Position numbers and translations under genes: made by a program. Positions 6,162 to 11,092 of a DNA stretch of 11,092 nucleotides are shown piece by piece. How positions within the stretch are numbered: position 1 is the first letter of the stretch; each line of letters starts with the position of its first letter. The notes beneath the pieces were generated by a model, which was not told the origin of the DNA, did no database searches, and was given only the letters and a program-made list of their open reading frames with translations. Source of the stretch: an uncultured Collinsella sp. (GTDB taxonomy: Bacteria; Actinomycetota; Coriobacteriia; Coriobacteriales; Coriobacteriaceae); contig CABRID010000069.1 of the NCBI GenBank assembly GCA_902470895.1, positions 1-11,092 of the forward strand, read 5' to 3'.

Positions 6162-7409
6162 ATGGCAATTAATCAAGAAACGGCCGTCATTAAGGCGCGC
6201 ATGGACCGTATTCCCTCGGCGTTGTCGCCCGAACTTGTCGAGCGCATTTCCGCCGATCGTGCTTCGGGGCATGTCAACCCGTATCGTTGCAACGACGATC
6301 AGGTCATTCGTCGTATTGATCGCGCCGCCGACAAAGGCACGCTTATGCGTCCGGCGTTTATGCGCGATACCGAAAAGATACTTCATCTTCCGGCGTACAC
6401 CCGTTATGCAGGCAAAACGCAGGTCTTTAGCTTCCGTAGCAATGATGATCTTTCACGCCGCGGTTTGCACGTACAGCTTGTCTCCCGCATTGCGCGCGAT
6501 ATCGGTCGCGCCCTGGGGCTCAATTGCGATCTGATCGAGGCGATTGGCCTGGGTCACGACTTGGGACACACGCCTTTCGGCCATGCCGGCGAGCGCTTCC
6601 TCAACGATATCTTTCATGAGCGTACGGGGCGTTATTTTTTCCATAACGTGCAGTCGGTCCGCGTGCTCGACGCGTTGTATGGCCGCAACGTGTCGCTCCA
6701 GACGCTCGACGGCGTGCTATGCCATAACGGCGAGTACGAGCAGCGTGTGTTTGAGCTCTCGGACATGGGCTCCTTTGACCAGTTTGACCAGACGGTTGAG
6801 GATTGCATTGCCACGGGCTATAGCGCAATTGAGCATCTGCGTCCCATGACGCTCGAAGGCTGCGTGGTCCGCATCTCTGATATCCTTGCCTACGTTGGGC
6901 GCGATCGCCAAGACGCCATTGCGGCGGGCCTGCTTTCGCCCGACGCTTTTGATGATGGCCGGGGCGGTGCCTACAACAGTTGGATCCTCACGCATGCCTC
7001 CATCGATATCGTTGAGCACAGTTATGGTAAGCCGCGCATCGAGATGAGCGAGGACCTGTTTGAGGAAATTCGCCGAGCCAAGCACGAGAACTACGAGAAG
7101 ATCTATAGCAAGGGCGGTATCGAAGGCGATTCCGAGGCGGAGCTGTGCGAGGCATTCGAAAAACTCTACGACCGTTGCCTGCAGGATATAAACGAAGGCG
7201 ACGAGTCTTCGTATATCTTTAAGCACCATATTTCGCGCATTGAGCAGCAGCTTTCCTATTACGATCGCACCTACGCTTGGCAGGACGACAAGGATCAAGC
7301 CGTGGTGGATTATATCGCGAGTATGACGGACGGTTATTTCTGCGAGCTGACGAGCAAGCTGTTCCCGGGTCTAAAGTTTCCGCATCGTACCTATATTAAC
7401 GAACGGTAG
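6162..7409 (+). CDS. dgt: dGTPase-like HD-domain deoxynucleotide triphosphohydrolase
   Basis: Predicted cytoplasmic metal-dependent enzyme hydrolysing dNTPs to deoxynucleoside and tripolyphosphate, tuning dNTP pools. The HD metal site is complete. H103 (in GLHVQL) occupies the first His position, H132-D133 lie in LGHDLGHTPFGHAGE, a third His at 136 is in the same loop, and D240 is in CVVRISDILAYVGRD. This order and the PFGHAGE loop are characteristic of the Dgt group rather than of generic HD proteins. At 415 residues, length fits the non-E. coli (tetrameric or hexameric) type. The ATG at 6162 is chosen because AGGAG (6151-6155) is 6 bases upstream. A TTG at 6135 is in frame but lacks a ribosome-binding site, and the ATG at 6157 is out of frame. 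It follows the peptidase gene by 31 bases. Substrate preference among dNTPs cannot be read from the sequence. Confidence 0.92.
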   Translation: MAINQETAVIKARMDRIPSALSPELVERISADRASGHVNPYRCNDDQVIRRIDRAADKGTLMRPAFMRDTEKILHLPAYTRYAGKTQVFSFRSNDDLSRRGLHVQLVSRIARDIGRALGLNCDLIEAIGLGHDLGHTPFGHAGERFLNDIFHERTGRYFFHNVQSVRVLDALYGRNVSLQTLDGVLCHNGEYEQRVFELSDMGSFDQFDQTVEDCIATGYSAIEHLRPMTLEGCVVRISDILAYVGRDRQDAIAAGLLSPDAFDDGRGGAYNSWILTHASIDIVEHSYGKPRIEMSEDLFEEIRRAKHENYEKIYSKGGIEGDSEAELCEAFEKLYDRCLQDINEGDESSYIFKHHISRIEQQLSYYDRTYAWQDDKDQAVVDYIASMTDGYFCELTSKLFPGLKFPHRTYINER

Positions 7410-7424
7410 TTCGTATCATTTCGG

Positions 7425-7430
7425 TATACT
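7425..7430 (+). promoter_or_regulatory. Candidate -10 box for rarA
   Basis: TATACT, one base from consensus, lies 45 bases upstream of the chosen rarA start in the 60-base gap after the dNTPase gene. The hexamer 17 bases upstream (AACGGT) is a poor -35. No terminator hairpin separates the two genes. Confidence 0.4.
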
Positions 7431-7469
7431 GTTGGTCAACAACGATTTTGATTGATGCACGGGATGGCT

Positions 7470-8819
7470 ATGGACGACCTTTTTTCTGCTTCGACGCGCG
7501 AGCGTTCCTTTCAGAATGCGCCGCTTGCGGTGCGCATGCGCCCCAACACGCTTGATGAGTATGTGGGCCAGCAAAAGGCCGTCGGTAAGGGCTCATGGCT
7601 GCGTGCCGCGATTGAGCATGACGTGCTGTCGAGCGTGATTTTGTACGGGCCGGCCGGTACGGGCAAGACGACGCTGGCCCACATTATCGCCAACCATACC
7701 AAGAGCGAGTTTGTCGAGGTCAGCGCCGTGACGGGCACCGTGAAGGACTTGCGCCGCGTGATTGATGAGGCCAAGACGCGCCTGAATACCTACGACCGTC
7801 GCACCATTCTATTCATCGATGAGATTCACCGCTTCTCTAAGTCGCAGCAGGATGCCCTGCTGCATGCGGTTGAGAACCGTACCGTCATTATGATCGGCGC
7901 CACGACCGAGAACCCGTACTTCGAGGTCAACTCGGCGTTGCTCTCGCGCGGTCGCGTGGTGGAGCTTGAGCACCTCAAGGACGAGGATATCGCCATGCTG
8001 ATCGAGCGTGCGCTCGAGGCGCCGCAGGGCTTGAACGGAAAGTTCTCTGCCGATGATGATACGGTCAAGACCATTTGCACGCTGGCCGCGGGTGATGCTC
8101 GCTCGGCGCTCACGACGCTCGAGCTGGCGAGCGAGATTGCCGTCACGCGTCCCGATACCGAGGGGACGCCGGCGCCGGCGGCAGGGGAGCGTTATCCCAT
8201 CACCGTCGATGACGTGAAGATTGCCAACCCACGCCGCGGTTTTTCGTATGACAAAAACGGTGACATGCACTATGACATTATCAGTGCGTTCATCAAGTCC
8301 ATGCGCGGCAGCGACCCCGATGCCACGATCTATTGGCTCGCGCGCATGATCGACGCGGGGGAGGATCCTAAGTTTATCGCTCGCCGCATTATGATTCAGG
8401 CTTCTGAGGATGTTGGCAATGCCGATCCGCAGGCACTTTTGGTGGCGCAAGCCGCGTTTAAGTCTGCCGAGGTCATTGGCTATCCCGAGTGCCGAATTAA
8501 CCTGGCTCAGGCTGCACTCTATGTGTGCTTGGCGCCTAAATCCAACGCGTGCGAGGCTTCGATCGATGCGGCGCTGGCCGATATCCATAGTAGCGGATTG
8601 CGCGAGGTGCCCAGTTATCTTCGCGATCGTCACCGTCCCGGCAGCGACGAGTACGGTGTATACAAGTACCCACACGATTATCCCGAAGGTTGGGTCGACC
8701 AGCGCTATTTGCCCGAGGGGCTGGAGCGTGGCGCGTTCTGGCAGCCTGCGGGCCGCGGCTGGGAAGAGTGGCGCGTAGAGCAAAGCGAACGCGACCGTAG
8801 CGGCAACGCGCCCAAGTAG
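7470..8819 (+). CDS. rarA: Replication-associated recombination protein A (RarA/MgsA), AAA+ ATPase
   Basis: Clamp-loader-like AAA+ ATPase (bacterial counterpart of eukaryotic WRNIP1/Mgs1) acting at stalled replication forks and gaps. Walker A GPAGTGKT is at residues 60-67, Walker B LFIDEIH at 114-120 (D117, E118), and sensor 1 GATTENPYF near 145-153. SALLSRGR just after it carries the arginine finger. RPNTLDEYVGQ near residue 20 is the usual RarA N-terminal motif. The C-terminal tetramerisation and MgsA region is full length: HYDIISAFIKSMRGSDPDA, then ARRIMIQASEDVGNADP, then YKYPHDYPEGWV. Length is 449 residues, normal for the family. The start is ambiguous. TTG 7452 and ATGs at 7455, 7464 and 7470 are all in frame and none has a strong ribosome-binding site. 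7470 is preferred because it gives the usual MDxLFS beginning and has ACGGG 6 bases upstream. Just after its stop lies the stress-operon promoter. Confidence 0.95.
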   Translation: MDDLFSASTRERSFQNAPLAVRMRPNTLDEYVGQQKAVGKGSWLRAAIEHDVLSSVILYGPAGTGKTTLAHIIANHTKSEFVEVSAVTGTVKDLRRVIDEAKTRLNTYDRRTILFIDEIHRFSKSQQDALLHAVENRTVIMIGATTENPYFEVNSALLSRGRVVELEHLKDEDIAMLIERALEAPQGLNGKFSADDDTVKTICTLAAGDARSALTTLELASEIAVTRPDTEGTPAPAAGERYPITVDDVKIANPRRGFSYDKNGDMHYDIISAFIKSMRGSDPDATIYWLARMIDAGEDPKFIARRIMIQASEDVGNADPQALLVAQAAFKSAEVIGYPECRINLAQAALYVCLAPKSNACEASIDAALADIHSSGLREVPSYLRDRHRPGSDEYGVYKYPHDYPEGWVDQRYLPEGLERGAFWQPAGRGWEEWRVEQSERDRSGNAPK

Positions 8820-8847
8820 GTCCTTGGCACCTCGCACATTCCCTTTG

Positions 8848-8873
8848 GGTATCTTCCCCCTTCTTTGGGGTAC
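8848..8873 (+). promoter_or_regulatory. Candidate SigB/SigF-type stress promoter upstream of the sigma operon
   Basis: GGTAT (8848-8852), a 15-bp spacer, and GGGTAC (8868-8873) match, from memory, the actinobacterial SigF/SigB pattern (GGWWT or GNNT, 14-17 bp, GGGTAY). The predicted transcript would start near 8880, about 35 bases before the DUF948 start, leaving room for GGGAGG at 8904-8909. No house-keeping promoter as good is visible in this gap. Because the operon encodes a SigB-type factor, this would be an autoregulatory promoter. The motif match is direct; its function is inference. Confidence 0.55.
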
Positions 8874-8914
8874 CATGAAAGGCGTCTGTATTTCGATTCC
8901 TTCGGGAGGCTTGT

Positions 8915-9502
8915 ATGAGTCCCATTCAAATCGCCCTGCTGGTGCTTGCCATTGCCGGCGTGTGGGCTATTGTTGAGCTCGCGCTTACCCTGCGCAAGAC
9001 CCGCAACGTTGTCGACTCGCTCGATAAGACCGTGAACGACCTCAATAACACCATCGCCGAGGCGCAGCCGGTGGCGGCAAAACTCGACGGCGCTGTCGAC
9101 GAGCTTACGCCGGCACTTGCCCAGATGGAGCCGCTGCTTAAGTCGAGTAAGACGGCAGTTGATGCCCTTACCTCCAATCTCGTAGAGGTCGAAGCCGTGG
9201 TTCGCGACATTTCTGAGGTCACCGGTAGCATGGCTGAGGCCAGCAATGCTGTGTCGAGTGTGACTGATTCTGCCGCCGGTGCTGTGCAGAGGCTCTTCAA
9301 TAAGGTGAAGGCTCCTGCAGCTGACGCCGAGCGCAAGCTCGCCGCTGCCGCTGCGGAGGCTGAGCAACCTACCGAGCGCGTCCTAATTGGCGAGGACGAG
9401 GCCGCCGCGGGCGACGATGATGGCCAGAAGTCTGTAGCCAAGCCGGCTCAGTATTACACTTACACGCCCGCCGAGACCTCTGAGGAGTCCTGCGATGAGT
9501 AG
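8915..9502 (+). CDS. DUF948 (YtxG-like) single-pass membrane protein
   Basis: One membrane helix at residues 4-25 is followed by a long, low-aromatic helical region (about 28-130) rich in spaced Val, Leu, Ala, Thr and Asp, predicted coiled-coil or antiparallel bundle. An Ala/Glu-rich stretch and an acidic tail ending in YYTYTPAE and Glu/Ser residues complete the 195-residue protein. This layout matches DUF948 proteins, including Bacillus YtxG, a general stress protein. No enzymatic motif is visible and the function is unknown. The ATG at 8915 has GGGAGG 5 bases upstream. Its 3' end overlaps the next gene by 8 bases, indicating translational coupling to the anti-sigma and sigma genes. Co-expression from the SigB-like promoter at 8848-8873 would make it a stress-regulon member, possibly an envelope-associated one. 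No link to sensing can be shown. Confidence 0.8.
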   Translation: MSPIQIALLVLAIAGVWAIVELALTLRKTRNVVDSLDKTVNDLNNTIAEAQPVAAKLDGAVDELTPALAQMEPLLKSSKTAVDALTSNLVEVEAVVRDISEVTGSMAEASNAVSSVTDSAAGAVQRLFNKVKAPAADAERKLAAAAAEAEQPTERVLIGEDEAAAGDDDGQKSVAKPAQYYTYTPAETSEESCDE

Positions 9503-9872
9503 CGAAGCAACCTGTCCTATCACGCTGACCGTTGCCGGCGACCCGCGTCTCGCTCGCCTTGTGCGCATGACGGCAGCCAACGTTGGTGCCCTGTGCTCTA
9601 TGTCTGTCGATCGCATTGAGGACATCCGCATGGCTGCCGAGGAGGCTTTCATCTTTGGGTGCACCGCGGTCGACTGCGACGACATCACCATCAAATTCGA
9701 TGTCGATGAGACCCACGTTGGCATGACTATTACCTTTGGCGATCAGGCTACGGTCGATGAAGACGACCAAGCTGCGGTGTATGCCGAGCTCATCCTCGCG
9801 AGCGTGTGCGACTCCTACGAAAAGACTGCGGCGCCCCTGACGCTTTCCCTCGACCTCAAGGCGGATATCTAA
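9495..9872 (+). CDS. RsbW-like anti-sigma factor with degenerate ATP-binding motifs
   Basis: A 125-residue cytoplasmic protein placed directly upstream of a SigB/SigF-type gene, the usual position of an RsbW/SpoIIAB anti-sigma factor. Residues 42-56 (EDIRMAAEEAFIFGC) align with the N-box helix of Bacillus RsbW (EDLKIAVSEACTNAV). E50, the expected catalytic-base Glu, is kept, but the Mg-binding Asn is replaced by F54. The following strands (DDITIKF, then HVGMTITF) fit the GHKL fold, yet the G1 motif (DxGxxFD) and the Gly-rich G2 motif (GGLGL) are not found. The G1 position reads TFGDQATVD, and the end reads YAELILASVCDSYE. The protein is shorter than RsbW (about 160). It therefore probably cannot bind ATP in the classical way or phosphorylate an RsbV. 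It overlaps the DUF948 gene by 8 bases and ends one base before the sigma start. Assignment rests on context plus the N-terminal half, so a diverged non-anti-sigma role is possible. Confidence 0.72.
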   Translation: MSSEATCPITLTVAGDPRLARLVRMTAANVGALCSMSVDRIEDIRMAAEEAFIFGCTAVDCDDITIKFDVDETHVGMTITFGDQATVDEDDQAAVYAELILASVCDSYEKTAAPLTLSLDLKADI

Positions 9873-9873
9873 T

Positions 9874-10665
9874 ATGACCGAACGTTCCCGGAGCGGTAAG
9901 ACCGCTTGGGACAAGGAGAAAACCCGCGAGCTGTTTCGTCGCTACAAGGAGACCGGTGACCCGGACGCACGCGAGCAGCTCGTCATGTCCCACATGAACC
10001 TGGTAAGGTTTCTTGCCAACAAATTTAAGAACCGCGGCGAGCCGCTCGATGACCTTATGCAGGTTGGCTATTTGGGCCTGCTCAAGGCTATCGACCGCTT
10101 TGACCCTGAGCGCGGACTCGAGTTCACCACGTTTGCCACGCCTACCATCTTGGGCGAGATCAAGCGTCACTTCCGCGATAAGGGCTGGAGCGTGCGCGTT
10201 CCGCGCCGTCTGCAGGAGCTCTCGGCCAAGGTCAACCAGGCTACTGACAAACTTACCAACGAGCTGCAGCGTTCGCCCAAGGTTGAGGAGATCGCTGAGT
10301 ATCTAGATGTGACCGTCGATGAGGTCCTCGAGGCTATGGAATCGTCTTCGGCCTATACCTCGGTGCCCATCGAGGCTCCTGGTGCGTCCGATTCCGACGA
10401 TGCCCCCTCGATTCTCGACCGTTACGCCGACGACGACAACGAGCTCGACTTTACCGATGACCGCTTGGTGATTGAGGAGGCCATCCGTGATTTCTCGCCG
10501 CGCGAGCGCGAGGTGATCGAGCTGCGCTTTGTAAAGGGCATGACCCAGATCGAGATCGCCAAGAAGCTGGGTATATCGCAGGTCCAGGTTTCGCGCCTGC
10601 TGCGCCGCACGCTTAAGAAGATTCAGGACAAGATCGACCCCGACGGAGTGATGATTCGTTCATGA
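9874..10665 (+). CDS. RNA polymerase sigma factor, SigB/SigF/SigG type (group 3)
   Basis: Directs RNA polymerase to alternative, typically stress, promoters. Region 2 is clear: LVMSHMNLVRFLA (about 36-48), DDLMQVGYLGLLKAIDRFDPERG (about 59-81), then FTTFATPTILGEIKRHFRDKGW followed by VRVPRR, the hallmark TI-GEIKR-RD-VPR run of the SigB/F/G subfamily. Region 3 (about 112-160) carries the QRSPKVEEIAEYLDV helix-turn-helix. A long acidic linker (about 165-200, rich in Asp and Ser) precedes region 4, with SPREREVIELRFV and the -35-recognising helix-turn-helix at 223-250 (MTQIEIAKKLGIS, then QVQVSRLLRR). Length is 263 residues, normal. ATG 9874 follows the RsbW-like stop after one base, and its own stop overlaps the next start as ATGA. 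Coriobacteriia do not sporulate, so a general-stress role is more likely than SigF/SigG sporulation. That is inference. Confidence 0.93.
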   Translation: MTERSRSGKTAWDKEKTRELFRRYKETGDPDAREQLVMSHMNLVRFLANKFKNRGEPLDDLMQVGYLGLLKAIDRFDPERGLEFTTFATPTILGEIKRHFRDKGWSVRVPRRLQELSAKVNQATDKLTNELQRSPKVEEIAEYLDVTVDEVLEAMESSSAYTSVPIEAPGASDSDDAPSILDRYADDDNELDFTDDRLVIEEAIRDFSPREREVIELRFVKGMTQIEIAKKLGISQVQVSRLLRRTLKKIQDKIDPDGVMIRS

Positions 10666-11062
10666 GTGAACACCCCCAACAAACCGATCGCGTGCTGCGC
10701 GACACCCGCATTCTGGCGCTGCGCATTTGGGCTGTTGTCGGCTGCATTGTCATCGCCGCTGTCATCTTTAACCTTATGGGCATCCTGGCACCGGTTATCG
10801 AGTTTCTTGCCGTCGGCTCCATCATTGCTTTTGTGATGTCCCCGATCACCAACTGGCTCGAGCACCATGGCGTGAATCGCGGCATCGGTTCGCTTATCGC
10901 GCTTATTGTTGTCGTTGCCGTGCTCGTCGGCGTCGTTTGCATCTTGTCGCCGATTCTTTTTGGTCAGATCATGGAAGTCCTGAGCCGCCTGCCCGAGCAG
11001 CTTCGTGTTGCGGGCGGCGATCTCAATGAGATGATCTCGCATGCCAAGACGCTCAACAACAC
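10662..11062 (+). CDS. AI-2E/PerM-family membrane transporter, 3'-truncated
   Basis: ATG at 10662 overlaps the sigma stop (ATGA), and the frame stays open to the adapter at 11063, giving 133 visible residues plus two bases. After a short cytoplasmic N-terminus (MSEHPQQTDRVLRDTR) there are hydrophobic segments at about 22-45, 48-62 and 75-100, with LAVGSIIAFVMSPITNWLE and VNRGIGSLIALIV, typical of PF01594 (AI-2E transporter/PerM). These proteins are about 350-400 residues, so about two thirds is missing. The family has been linked to autoinducer-2 export, Na+/H+ exchange and polyamine or other export, so the substrate is unknown. Co-operonic position suggests co-expression with the sigma factor, though it may also be the first of a separate downstream set (in many bacteria alaS follows such a gene). 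Confidence 0.85.
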
Positions 11063-11092
11063 CTGTCTCTTATACACATCTCCGAGCCCACG
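11063..11092 (+). other. Nextera (Tn5) sequencing adapter left on contig end
   Basis: CTGTCTCTTATACACATCT (11063-11081) is the reverse complement of the 19-bp Tn5 mosaic end, followed by CCGAGCCCACG (11082-11092), the beginning of the read-2 adapter. It is the same adapter as at 1-46, in inverted orientation, so both ends come from read-through of short fragments. Genome sequence ends at 11062. Confidence 0.98.

Noticed and set aside
7431..7440. GTTGGTCAAC small palindrome upstream of rarA as an operator
   Set aside because: A 4-bp inverted repeat around 2 bases is expected by chance in a window of this size.
8841..8873. Hairpin (CCCTTTGGG and GGTATC...GGGGTACC) as a terminator for rarA
   Set aside because: Pairing is short and broken, relying on several G:U pairs, and no T-run follows. 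The bases are better explained by a promoter.
7809..8876. 355-residue open frame on the - strand inside rarA
   Set aside because: Same explanation: antisense to a full-length RarA with intact Walker motifs, and no recognisable domain.

Overview
The window is one assembled contig of about 11 kb with high G+C and dense coding. Every supported gene is on the + strand. It is most likely from a gut actinobacterium of the class Coriobacteriia (Collinsella-like). That placement is an inference from four things: G/C-rich third codon positions, the ileS-lspA-rluD order, a SigB/SigF-type sigma factor beside an RsbW-like protein, and intergenic palindromes with a GGGGAC core that I recall from such genomes. 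Both contig ends are uncut Illumina Nextera adapter (1-46 and 11063-11092), so genuine genomic sequence is only about 47-11062.

Layout. (1) 49-2418: 3' part of ileS (isoleucyl-tRNA synthetase), followed by a palindromic element and a strong intrinsic terminator. (2) 2636-4248: lspA (signal peptidase II) and an RluA/RluD-family pseudouridine synthase, overlapping by one base. (3) 4331-5626: a membrane-bound family 2 glycosyltransferase, ending in a second GGGGAC-containing palindrome that also looks like a terminator. (4) 5708-6130: a minimal A24 prepilin peptidase with no pilus genes beside it. (5) 6162-7409: a dGTPase-like HD-domain dNTP triphosphohydrolase. (6) 7470-8819: rarA, a clamp-loader-like AAA+ ATPase of replication-fork maintenance. 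(7) 8915-11062: a tightly packed operon of a DUF948 (YtxG-like) membrane protein, a degenerate RsbW-like anti-sigma protein, a SigB/SigF-type sigma factor and the start of an AI-2E/PerM-family transporter.

How they fit together. The first six genes are mostly housekeeping: translation and RNA modification (ileS, rluD), lipoprotein maturation (lspA), nucleotide pool control (dgt) and fork repair (rarA), with two envelope-related genes between them (glycosyltransferase, prepilin peptidase). The last block looks like a general-stress regulon core. A sequence resembling a SigB/SigF promoter (GGTAT-N15-GGGTAC, 8848-8873) lies just upstream of the DUF948 gene, so the sigma factor may drive its own operon. 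Its presumed anti-sigma partner keeps the RsbW N-terminal half but lacks the N-box asparagine and both glycine-rich ATP-binding motifs, and no RsbV antagonist is encoded beside it. That is the most interesting part of the window: a SigB-type switch that may work without the classical kinase partner-switching chemistry. No rRNA, tRNA, CRISPR array or insertion sequence was seen, and no gene-free stretch exceeds 300 bases.
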